A stretch of DNA of 6,019 bases. Source: Candidatus Saccharibacteria bacterium RIFCSPHIGHO2_02_FULL_47_12. Its GTDB lineage: Bacteria > Patescibacteriota > Saccharimonadia > Saccharimonadales > JANWIN01. Below are positions 1 through 4,658 of this stretch, in pieces (position 1 is the stretch's first letter; every line of letters begins with the position of its first letter). Made by a program: the position numbers and the translations under genes. The stretch is from assembly GCA_001790455.1 (NCBI GenBank), contig MGCP01000035.1:13276-19294 (forward strand). The letters are read 5' to 3'. The notes under the pieces were generated by a model, which did no database searches, had not been told where the DNA came from, and saw only the letters and a list, made by a program, of their open reading frames with translations.

Positions 1-855
1 CCACCCGGAACCGGAAAGAGCATGCTAGCCAAATCCCTTCCCTCTATTTTACCTGCCCTCGATCAAGAAGAAATACTAGAAGTCACACACCTGCACAGTT
101 TGGCTAGCAGGCAGTATGACACGATTATATATGAACGGCCGTTTCGTTCGCCGCACCATAGCGCAAGTGATATTTCTATAATTGGAGGTGGCCAAACGCC
201 CAAGCCCGGCGAGATCAGCCTGTCGCACAAGGGAGTGCTGTTTTTAGATGAGTTTCCGGAATTTAAACGCTCTGCCATAGAGGCACTGCGACAACCTCTA
301 GAAGATCGGGTAATTACCGTAGCACGGGCCCGCGACAGCCTGACGTTTCCGGCCAATTTTATCTTGGTCGCCACGTCTAACCCCTGCCCTTGCGGTAACT
401 ATGGTTCAAGCAAAGCATGTAGCTGCTTACCCCAGCAAATCATCAAATACCAGCGCAAAATGAGTGGTCCTATACTGGACCGTATAGATATGCACGTAGA
501 TGTCGACGAGGTTTTGCACGAAAAGCTACTAAGTGACGAACAACAAGAGAAAAGCGTAGACATCAGCAAGCGGGTAGAAAAAGCCCGAGCTGCCCAAGCC
601 AAGCGCTATCAAACACCTAGCAGAACCAACTCAGACATGACCAACCAAGACATAAAGAAGCTAGCGCAGCTAACGGAAACCGCACAAACCCTACTAAACC
701 AGGCAGCAGCCAAACTAGAACTGTCTGCTCGCAACTACATGCGCTGTATAAAAGTTGCCCGTACTATTGCAGACCTGGAGGGCTCAGACCAAACTGATAT
801 ACCCCACATTTCTGAAGCTTTGCAGTACCGCAGGCGACCCGTAGTTTTTCTGTAA
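1..855 (+). CDS. comM: ComM/YifB-family Mg-chelatase-like AAA+ ATPase, 3' part (5' end outside window)
   Basis: Partial: the reading frame is open from base 1 and runs 284 codons to TAA; the ATG at 22 lies inside the Walker A loop, so it is not the start. In visible-residue numbering, Walker A PPGTGKS is 1-7, the family block FRSPHHSASD is about 48-57, Walker B VLFLDE is 79-84, sensor-1 ATSN is 124-127, a four-cysteine cluster (CPCG...CSC) typical of ComM/YifB is 129-142, and GPILDRID is 156-163. The C-terminal Mg-chelatase-like domain ends with SARNYMRCIKVARTIADLEG. The N-terminal Lon-protease-like domain usual in the family would lie to the left. In known species ComM is a hexameric helicase that drives branch migration during natural transformation; that role here is inferred. 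No terminator follows; the infC promoter begins 5 bases after the stop. Confidence 0.93.
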   Translation, partial: PPGTGKSMLAKSLPSILPALDQEEILEVTHLHSLASRQYDTIIYERPFRSPHHSASDISIIGGGQTPKPGEISLSHKGVLFLDEFPEFKRSAIEALRQPLEDRVITVARARDSLTFPANFILVATSNPCPCGNYGSSKACSCLPQQIIKYQRKMSGPILDRIDMHVDVDEVLHEKLLSDEQQEKSVDISKRVEKARAAQAKRYQTPSRTNSDMTNQDIKKLAQLTETAQTLLNQAAAKLELSARNYMRCIKVARTIADLEGSDQTDIPHISEALQYRRRPVVFL

Positions 856-859
856 CCTA

Positions 860-888
860 TAGACAAGTGTCTTGGCCTCTGTTAAGAT
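860..888 (+). promoter_or_regulatory. Promoter of the infC-rpmI-rplT operon
   Basis: The -35 box TAGACA (860-865, 5 of 6 to consensus) is separated by 17 bases from the extended -10 TGtTAAGAT (880-888). The predicted start of transcription is near 895, giving a leader of about 30 nt before the AUA at 925. A small palindrome, AGACAAGTGTCT (861-872), overlaps the -35 box and spacer and could be an operator, but this is not shown. The short leader leaves no room for an L20-binding mimic structure of the Bacillus type. Confidence 0.6.
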
Positions 889-910
889 GTGTTAAACCTT
901 AATGAGCTAC

Positions 911-927
911 AAGGAGACCTAGGAATA
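911..927 (+). promoter_or_regulatory. Shine-Dalgarno and AUA start of infC
   Basis: AAGGAG (911-916) lies 8 bases before ATA (925-927), in frame with IF-3. This decides the start: the upstream GTG at 889 lies before the predicted transcription start and has no ribosome binding site, and there is no ATG at the right place. Confidence 0.75.
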
Positions 928-1431
928 GCAAAATTTACCCGCCTGAATGAACAGATTCAGGCGCCTAATCTGCGCGTAATAGGAGACGACGGCAAACAGC
1001 TAGGAGTCTTGTCGCGCACCGAAGCGCTTGCGGCAGCCCAAGAACAAGGCTTGGATTTGGTAGAGATATCTCCAGAGGCCAACCCACCGGTGGCAAAGAT
1101 AGTTGACTGGGGCAAATACAACTACCAGCGAACCAAACAGCTTCAAAAAAATAAGCGCAACGCCAAGGTGGTAGACCTAAAACAAATGCGCTTTGGGCTA
1201 AAGATTGGGGACCACGATTTGGGTGTAAAGATGCGCAAAATCACAGAATTTCTAGACGAAGGCCACAAGGTTAAGGTAGCGGTGATTTACCGGGGACGTG
1301 AGCTAGCCCACAAAGATTTGGGATTCAAGATAGCAGAGCGTATAATAGCTGACCTGGGAGACGAAATAGCCGTTGATCAACAGCCGGTATTTGCCGGTCG
1401 ACAATTAACTTTTGTTATAAGGAAGAAATAA
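925..1431 (+). CDS. infC: Translation initiation factor IF-3, probable AUA start
   Basis: IF-3 binds the 30S subunit, prevents premature 50S joining and checks the start codon-initiator tRNA pairing. From the AUA the protein is 168 residues, usual for the family. The N domain begins KFTRLNEQI (3-11) and contains DLVEISPEANPPVAK (44-58); the family signature region KIVDWGKYNYQRTK (58-71) leads into a lysine-rich linker (71-81). The C domain includes KVAVIYRGRELAH (117-129) and ends FAGRQLTFVIRKK. The signature has Trp62 where Phe or Tyr is usual. The longer GTG start at 889 would add 12 residues (MLNLNELQGDLG) unlike any IF-3 N terminus and encoded upstream of the predicted transcript, so it is not chosen. 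E. coli infC uses AUU and is autoregulated because IF-3 rejects that start; the same logic is likely here. The stop overlaps the rpmI start by one base (TAATG). Confidence 0.95.
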   Translation: MAKFTRLNEQIQAPNLRVIGDDGKQLGVLSRTEALAAAQEQGLDLVEISPEANPPVAKIVDWGKYNYQRTKQLQKNKRNAKVVDLKQMRFGLKIGDHDLGVKMRKITEFLDEGHKVKVAVIYRGRELAHKDLGFKIAERIIADLGDEIAVDQQPVFAGRQLTFVIRKK

Positions 1432-1628
1432 TGCCAAAGCTAAAGACTCATAGTGCAACCAAAAAACGCATACGCGTAACCAGAACCGGCAAAGTTCTGC
1501 GTCGCCACAGTATGCGTAGCCACTTTTTACAAAAAAAGAGTGCGGCCCGCAAGCGTCAAATGTCAGGACTTGAGTCTGTTACGGGTAAAAACGCTAAGAA
1601 CATCAAGAGAAATTTAGGAGCTAAATAG
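1431..1628 (+). CDS. rpmI: 50S ribosomal protein L35
   Basis: Small basic protein of the large ribosomal subunit, 65 residues, the normal length. It opens with the family N terminus MPKLKTHSATKKR; the conserved core GKVLRRHSMRSHFLQKKS (20-37) and the following ARKRQ match L35. The ATG overlaps the infC stop by one base and its weak ribosome site (GGAAG, 1421-1425) is inside the end of infC, so translation is probably coupled. The stop TAG is immediately followed by the rplT ATG. Confidence 0.97.
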   Translation: MPKLKTHSATKKRIRVTRTGKVLRRHSMRSHFLQKKSAARKRQMSGLESVTGKNAKNIKRNLGAK

Positions 1629-1973
1629 ATGAGAGTTAAACGCGGAGTTACCACTCACGCCAAGCACCAGAAAATACGTAAAGCCACCAAGGGCATGCAA
1701 AAGCATCGCCGCTCAAGCATTAAGCATGGCAAACAAGCGGTAACTAAATCTTTACAGTACGCATACAGAGACCGTCGCAACCGCAAACGGACTTTTAGAC
1801 AGCTCTGGAATGCACGTATCAACGCCGGAGCCCGTCAGAATGGTACAACTTATAGTTTGTTGATTGCCGGGCTTAAAAAGGCTAATATTACCCTGGACCG
1901 TAAAGTATTGGCAGAATTAGCCGTAAGCGAGCCAAAAGCCTTCACCGAAGTCGTCAAGGCTTCCAAAAAATAA
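1629..1973 (+). CDS. rplT: 50S ribosomal protein L20
   Basis: L20 binds 23S rRNA and is needed early in 50S assembly; in several bacteria it also represses its own operon. The protein has 114 residues, close to the usual 115-120. The N-terminal basic extension starts MRVKRGVTTHAKHQKIRKAT; the family signature region falls at KRTFRQLWNARINAGAR (53-69, Trp60, Arg63, Asn65), and the C-terminal globular part has YSLLIAGLKKANITLDRK. AGGAG (1616-1620) sits 8 bases before the ATG, which touches the rpmI stop. The gene order infC-rpmI-rplT is the classical one. No terminator separates rplT from rnpB, whose promoter overlaps the last codons and short spacer, so read-through into rnpB is possible. Confidence 0.97.
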   Translation: MRVKRGVTTHAKHQKIRKATKGMQKHRRSSIKHGKQAVTKSLQYAYRDRRNRKRTFRQLWNARINAGARQNGTTYSLLIAGLKKANITLDRKVLAELAVSEPKAFTEVVKASKK

Positions 1974-1980
1974 CTGTTTA

Positions 1981-1989
1981 TGCTATAGT
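1981..1989 (+). promoter_or_regulatory. Extended -10 promoter of rnpB
   Basis: TGcTATAGT is a near-ideal extended -10 box. A -35 at 1961-1966 (TTCCAA) is weak. The predicted start, near 1995-1996, coincides with the 5' strand of helix P1, which supports a separately transcribed RNase P RNA. Confidence 0.6.
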
Positions 1990-1992
1990 TTA

Positions 1993-2339
1993 GTTGCCAG
2001 ATTATTGACTGGTCGCGGCACCCTAAAGGTGTCGAGGAAAGTCCGGGCAGCTTAGGGATAAGACAGTTGCTAACGGCAACCAAGGGTGACCTTAGGGAAA
2101 GTGCCACAGAAACCAAACCGCCCGCCTTCGGCGGGTAAGGGTGAAAAGAGCGAGGTAAGAGCCCGCAGTTATGTATGGTGACATATATAAGTGGTAAACC
2201 CTGTCTGCTGCAAGGAGATACGTCCTATCAAGGTGTTCCCGCCAGGGCGAATCAATCTAACCGCTTGAGCCTGCTGGCAACGGTAGGCCTAGATAGATGA
2301 CCAGACAAACAAAACCCGGCTTATAGATAATCTGGCAAT
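1993..2339 (+). ncRNA. rnpB: RNase P RNA (bacterial type A)
   Basis: The catalytic RNA that removes the 5' leader from pre-tRNA, about 347 nt. Conserved block I GAGGAAAGTCCGGGC is at 2034-2048. Also recognisable are AGTGCCACAGAAA (2100-2112), GGTGAAAAGAGCGAGGTAAG (2140-2159), CCGCTTGAGCC (2261-2271), AGATAGATGACCAG (2291-2304) and AAACCCGGCTTATAG (2312-2326). Helix P1 pairs 1994-2004 with 2328-2338 (11 bp, perfect). P3 is 2016-2022 with 2028-2034, a CCCGCC/GGCGGG hairpin lies at 2121-2135, and P18 is 2269-2274 with about 2282-2288. The GGU that normally sits in loop L15 and pairs with the tRNA CCA is not apparent just before CCGCTTGAG. The gene lies between rplT and a shared terminator. Confidence 0.95.
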
Positions 2340-2340
2340 A

Positions 2341-2370
2341 AAATACTGCTCAAATTGAGCAGTGTTTTAT
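2341..2370. terminator. Bidirectional intrinsic terminator between rnpB and the PCD-RNase HI gene
   Basis: ACTGCTC (2345-2351) pairs with GAGCAGT (2357-2363) around loop AAATT; two further A-T pairs can form in the loop. TTTT-rich sequence follows on the plus strand (GTTTTATTTTA), and an A-rich tract (AAATAAAATA, 2335-2344 region) precedes it and reads as T-rich on the minus strand. It therefore ends rnpB and also the convergent gene, whose stop codon (2367-2369) lies inside the plus-strand T tract. Confidence 0.8.
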
Positions 2371-3041
2371 TTTATGTTTTTATCCAAAGTCTCGTTTACC
2401 ATGGCGTCTGCAGCCTTATTGTACTCACGTGGCACATGAGTGTACGTCACGTCCGCAAACTGGCTGGCAATATCTACGGCCTTTTGATAAACCGGCTTTA
2501 TACCGTCGTGCCTAACCTTGAAGCTGCCCTTTAACTGATTTATGACTAGCTGGCTATCCATATATACATGTACGTATTTTGCCCCGCGTTTATGCGCTTC
2601 ATGCAAGCCGCTGATCAAGCTATGGTACTCGGCCTGGTTGTTTGTAGTTTCGCCCAGGTAGGTGCCGTTTTTGGCAATCACGTTGTCCTGCATGTCTAAA
2701 AGCACATAGCCACTGGCAGAGGGCCCAGGATTGCCCCTAGAGCCGCCATCGGCAAATAGTTTCACTTCTTTGGACTCCAATGCCGGCATACGCTCGGTAT
2801 CGTTGTGATCTGTATAAATATTGTCTATGGCTGCAGCCAGCCGGTGGTCTTTTTCTGTTATCGCACCCTTGGCATCGTGGGTGGTCAGCCAAACCTCAAC
2901 CACATTGTATAGGTTTTGCCAGCGCGGGTGGTGCTGCATCTTCTCTGCTTCTTCGGCCACGGCTTGCATAAAAGCAAAGGCTTGCTTGAAGTCCTCAAAC
3001 TGAAATTTTTTATATAAAGCTTTATCTTTTTCTTGCCACAT
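2367..3041 (-). CDS. Fusion protein: pterin-4a-carbinolamine dehydratase-like domain plus ribonuclease HI
   Basis: 224 residues, two domains. Residues 1-76 match pterin-4a-carbinolamine dehydratase (PCD/DCoH): the pattern E33-x3-H37-H38-P39, then Y45, H55 and D65, has all active-site positions at the right spacing. The domain starts at the conserved Trp (W2) and lacks about 20 N-terminal residues of typical PCDs. After a linker (77-92), residues 93-224 are RNase HI, which cuts RNA in RNA-DNA hybrids: D98 in FADGGSRGNPGP, E138 in NNQAEY, D162 in YMDSQLV, His202 and D212 in NKAADA complete the catalytic set. It resembles the short RNase HI type without the basic protrusion of the E. coli enzyme. 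PCD recycles pterin cofactor for aromatic amino acid hydroxylases and can act as a dimerisation cofactor in animals; which role applies here is unknown. There is no Shine-Dalgarno; an extended -10 just upstream suggests leaderless mRNA. It is convergent with rnpB and divergent from tRNA-Pro. Confidence 0.93.
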   Translation of the reverse strand: MWQEKDKALYKKFQFEDFKQAFAFMQAVAEEAEKMQHHPRWQNLYNVVEVWLTTHDAKGAITEKDHRLAAAIDNIYTDHNDTERMPALESKEVKLFADGGSRGNPGPSASGYVLLDMQDNVIAKNGTYLGETTNNQAEYHSLISGLHEAHKRGAKYVHVYMDSQLVINQLKGSFKVRHDGIKPVYQKAVDIASQFADVTYTHVPREYNKAADAMVNETLDKNIK

Positions 3042-3048
3042 GAGTCTT

Positions 3049-3057
3049 ATCTTATCA
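3049..3057 (-). promoter_or_regulatory. Extended -10 promoter of the PCD-RNase HI gene
   Basis: On the minus strand TGaTAAGAT ends 8 nt before the A of the ATG, so transcription is predicted to begin at or within 1-2 nt of the start codon. The -10 hexamer TAAGAT is the same as in the infC promoter. No good -35 is seen. It overlaps the -35 box of the divergent tRNA promoter. Confidence 0.45.
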
Positions 3058-3080
3058 GATGAAAGGATTTAAGCTAAAAT
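3052..3080 (+). promoter_or_regulatory. Promoter of tRNA-Pro
   Basis: The -35 box TTATCA (3052-3057) is 17 bases from the -10 box TAAAAT (3075-3080). The predicted start near 3087 leaves a leader of about 5 nt before the mature tRNA, to be removed by RNase P. Confidence 0.5.
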
Positions 3081-3091
3081 AAGGTGTCTAT

Positions 3092-3167
3092 CAGGGTGTA
3101 GCTTAGTTGGTAAAGCGCTGGGCTGGGGGTCCAGAGATCGGAGGTTCAAGTCCTCTCACCCTGACCA
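3092..3167 (+). tRNA. tRNA-Pro (anticodon GGG), CCA encoded
   Basis: A complete cloverleaf can be drawn: acceptor stem 3092-3098 with 3157-3163 (7 perfect pairs, C1-G72 as in bacterial proline tRNAs), D stem 3101-3104 with 3113-3116, anticodon stem 3118-3122 with 3130-3134, loop CTGGGGG with anticodon GGG at 3125-3127 and G37, 5-base variable loop, T stem 3140-3144 with 3152-3156 and loop TTCAAGT. Discriminator A is 3164 and CCA 3165-3167 is in the DNA. It reads CCC and CCU proline codons. No clear terminator follows it. Confidence 0.96.
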
Positions 3168-3184
3168 AATTTAAGCACAAGCAT

Positions 3185-3213
3185 CTGACAAACTAATTCT
3201 TTTGCACTATAAT
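3185..3213 (+). promoter_or_regulatory. Promoter of the DUF4352-like gene
   Basis: The -35 box CTGACA (3185-3190, 5 of 6) is 17 bases from a perfect -10 TATAAT (3208-3213). Transcription should start near 3220, about 17 nt before the ATG and just before the Shine-Dalgarno AAGGAG (3225-3230). A TTG at 3213 would extend the frame but lies before this start. Confidence 0.75.
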
Positions 3214-3236
3214 TGTTTCAAATTAAGGAGTTATAT

Positions 3237-3809
3237 ATGGCTGAGGGTAAAACTAATTGGTTCAAGAAGCATAAAATTCTAACTGTGGCGCTAGCTCTCG
3301 TACTCGTCTTTATAATAGCCGCTGCGGCAAGTGGAAGTGATTCCAATAAAACCGACAGCTCCTCGTCAAATTCTTCCTCCGAACAATCGCAACAAACACC
3401 AAAAAACTCTACTGCAAAGACTGGTGAACCAGCAAGAGATGGCAAGTTTGAGTTTGTCGTAAAAAGTATTATTTGCGGCAAACCTAATGTCGGCTCAGAC
3501 TTCACCACTAAAACAGCTCAAGGCCAGTACTGCTTGCTTGATGTTTCTGTCAAAAACATCGGTAACGAAGCTCAAAGCTTATACTCAGGCAATCAGTTTT
3601 TGTTTAATTCTACTGGCCAAAAGTACTCAGCTGACGATACAGCAACTTACTATGCAGCACCCAGTGGCAATACATGGTATGACAACATAAATCCAGGCAA
3701 TAGTGTAGAAGGCGTCATTGTTTTTGACATTCCCAAGGATCAAACCCCAACCAGTGCCGAGCTTCATGATTCAGCATTATCGGGCGGCGTTAAAGTAAAT
3801 CTTCAATAA
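3237..3809 (+). CDS. Membrane-anchored DUF4352-like extracytoplasmic protein
   Basis: 190 residues from the ATG at 3237, chosen because AAGGAG (3225-3230) lies 6 bases before it and the upstream TTG at 3213 precedes the predicted transcription start. Layout: short basic N terminus (1-13, NWFKKHK), one hydrophobic segment (about 14-31), a Ser/Asn/Gln-rich flexible linker (32-62), then a beta-rich domain (about 68-190). The domain has the DUF4352-like pattern: a cysteine near its start (C80) and a second in the strand GQYCLLDVSVKNIGN (C99), then a pair of strands and EGVIVFDIP near the end. The two cysteines may form a disulfide outside the membrane, as in related exported proteins; this is inferred. 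There is no lipobox cysteine, so it is an anchored or signal-peptidase-cleaved protein rather than a lipoprotein. Function unknown; the fold is an immunoglobulin-like one often found on cell surfaces. Confidence 0.85.
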   Translation: MAEGKTNWFKKHKILTVALALVLVFIIAAAASGSDSNKTDSSSSNSSSEQSQQTPKNSTAKTGEPARDGKFEFVVKSIICGKPNVGSDFTTKTAQGQYCLLDVSVKNIGNEAQSLYSGNQFLFNSTGQKYSADDTATYYAAPSGNTWYDNINPGNSVEGVIVFDIPKDQTPTSAELHDSALSGGVKVNLQ

Positions 3810-3823
3810 AAAACGGCTGGAAA
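3808..3823 (-). terminator. U-tract end of the putative small RNA
   Basis: The 3' strand of the long-range stem (3815-3823) is followed on the minus strand by G and six T (3813-3808). The T tract overlaps the TAA of the convergent DUF4352-like gene (3807-3809). It would also stop transcripts reading from the M50 gene toward that gene. Confidence 0.5.
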
Positions 3824-3943
3824 GTCACATGACAACCTGCGGGTTACACAGGTGGGTGCTCGCACGTGGTCGCCGCGGCGACCCCAAATATTGAGCTCCC
3901 ATATGATAAATATTCAGATTATCATATAGCGGCTTCCCAGCCT
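3808..3943 (-). ncRNA. Putative structured small RNA of unknown family (about 135 nt)
   Basis: A non-coding stretch on the minus strand with all parts of an RNA gene. Promoter boxes lie at 3950-3979. Predicted 5' end is near 3943. A 9-pair closing stem joins 3942-3934 (GGCUGGGAA) to 3823-3815 (UUUCCAGCC, one G-U pair), directly followed by G and six U (3813-3808). Inside are an A/U-rich hairpin with 9 perfect pairs and a 9-base loop (3919-3927 with 3901-3909), a G/C-rich perfect palindrome (3868-3883), and a hairpin pairing 3849-3853 with 3835-3839. The 5' end can also form the local hairpin GGCU-GGGA-AGCC (3942-3931), exclusive with the closing stem. I see no match to SRP RNA (no GGAAG/AGCAG core), tmRNA, 6S or a known riboswitch. 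It could alternatively be an elaborate terminator for the M50 gene. Confidence 0.5.
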
Positions 3944-3949
3944 GGACTT

Positions 3950-3979
3950 ATTATATAGCCTACAACAAGAAGTTGATAA
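3950..3979 (-). promoter_or_regulatory. Promoter of the putative small RNA
   Basis: On the minus strand a perfect -10 TATAAT (3950-3955) follows -35 TTATCA (3974-3979) with 18 bases between. It lies within the last codons of the M50 gene. The same -35 sequence is used by the tRNA-Pro promoter. Predicted start 3942-3943 matches the first base of the closing stem. Confidence 0.5.
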
Positions 3980-4586
3980 TATTATTGTCTATTTTGATAA
4001 TGATTGGCCCCAGTACCGGGAACAACAGAAAAATAAATAACATAATGGTAATCAACCCGCCCGATTCAATCTGGTACATAACCTTTTGCAGTGGTTCTGG
4101 GGCAAAAGCGTAAAGCACGCGAGATCCGTCTAGTGGCGGAAACGGAATCAGGTTAAACACACCTATGGCAACGTTTACGATTACAAAGATTTGCAGTATA
4201 TCTACAATTGGGGTGGCCAGTTGCCCGCCTATGCCACGCAAAAATACAGCGGCCAGCACCGCCAAGGCAAAATTGGTCAGAGGCCCAGCCAGGCCAATTA
4301 GCGCAGCACCAAACTCGTCGTATTTGACCCTTGATGGGTTAAACGGTACCGGCTTGGCTATAAAAAACGGCGGCAGTCCCGCCAAAACCAGCACAATAGG
4401 CAAAAGTATAGAGGTAAATAGATCCAGGTGCTTAAGCGGGTTTAGGGTTAGCCTGCCCTGGTCATAAGCTGTTGTATCGCCCAGCCAATAGGCGGCAAAC
4501 CCATGCATAGCCTCGTGAAAGCCCACAGACAACAGCAAAGCAACTATAAAGGCTACCAAGTTAACGCCAGTAAAGTTCGCATCCAT
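3960..4586 (-). CDS. M50 (site-2 protease) family membrane zinc metalloprotease
   Basis: 208 residues, mostly hydrophobic with about five or six membrane segments. The zinc motif HEAMH (His24, Glu25, His28) lies in the first segment within LLLSVGFHEAMHGFAAYWLG; the third zinc ligand is Asp153 in NLIPFPPLDGSRVL (145-158), the NxxPxPxLDG motif of the family. GLAGPLTNFALAV (98-110) is the other conserved block. There is no PDZ domain, so this belongs to the compact SpoIVFB/YwhC-like group rather than RseP. Such enzymes cut substrates inside the membrane, for example anti-sigma factors or signal-peptide remnants; no substrate is evident nearby. ATG start at 4586 has no Shine-Dalgarno and an extended -10 sits just before it. 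The gene diverges from rpmB across 72 bases. Confidence 0.93.
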   Translation of the reverse strand: MDANFTGVNLVAFIVALLLSVGFHEAMHGFAAYWLGDTTAYDQGRLTLNPLKHLDLFTSILLPIVLVLAGLPPFFIAKPVPFNPSRVKYDEFGAALIGLAGPLTNFALAVLAAVFLRGIGGQLATPIVDILQIFVIVNVAIGVFNLIPFPPLDGSRVLYAFAPEPLQKVMYQIESGGLITIMLFIFLLFPVLGPIIIKIDNNIINFLL

Positions 4587-4594
4587 GCCGTATC

Positions 4595-4603
4595 AGTATA
4601 CCA
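4595..4603 (-). promoter_or_regulatory. Extended -10 promoter of the M50 protease gene
   Basis: Minus-strand TGgTATACT ends 9 nt before the A of the ATG at 4586, predicting a start of transcription within about 3 nt of the start codon. No convincing -35 is present, as expected for some extended -10 promoters. It is back to back with the rpmB promoter. Confidence 0.5.
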
Positions 4604-4621
4604 GCTAGCAAAGCCTCGTGG

Positions 4622-4650
4622 TTGACTTTAACAGATATAAAAGTTACAAT
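4622..4650 (+). promoter_or_regulatory. Promoter of rpmB, predicting a leaderless mRNA
   Basis: TTGACT (4622-4627) and TACAAT (4645-4650), each 5 of 6 to consensus with the ideal 17-base spacer. Transcription should begin at about 4657, only 2 bases before the ATG at 4659. No Shine-Dalgarno exists upstream of that ATG. Confidence 0.75.
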
Positions 4651-4658
4651 ACGCCTCT

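Noticed and set aside
22..24. ATG at 22 as start of the ComM gene
   Set aside because: It falls within the Walker A loop (PPGTGKSML); the frame is open to base 1, so the gene begins outside the window.
861..872. AGACAAGTGTCT palindrome as a terminator of comM
   Set aside because: Short stem with no T tract; it lies over the infC promoter, so at most an operator.
889..924. GTG start of infC at 889
   Set aside because: No ribosome binding site, lies upstream of the predicted transcript start, and adds 12 residues foreign to IF-3; SD plus ATA at 925 fits better.
1850..2116. Minus-strand open frame of 88 codons
   Set aside because: Antisense to the end of rplT and to rnpB; composition and content match no protein.
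3213..3236. TTG start for the DUF4352-like gene
   Set aside because: It overlaps the -10 box TATAAT; the ATG at 3237 has AAGGAG at the right distance.
3808..3943. SRP RNA, 6S RNA, tmRNA or riboswitch identity for the structured region
   Set aside because: No GGAAG/AGCAG SRP core, no tmRNA tRNA-like ends, too short for usual 6S, and no gene immediately downstream on the same strand for a riboswitch.
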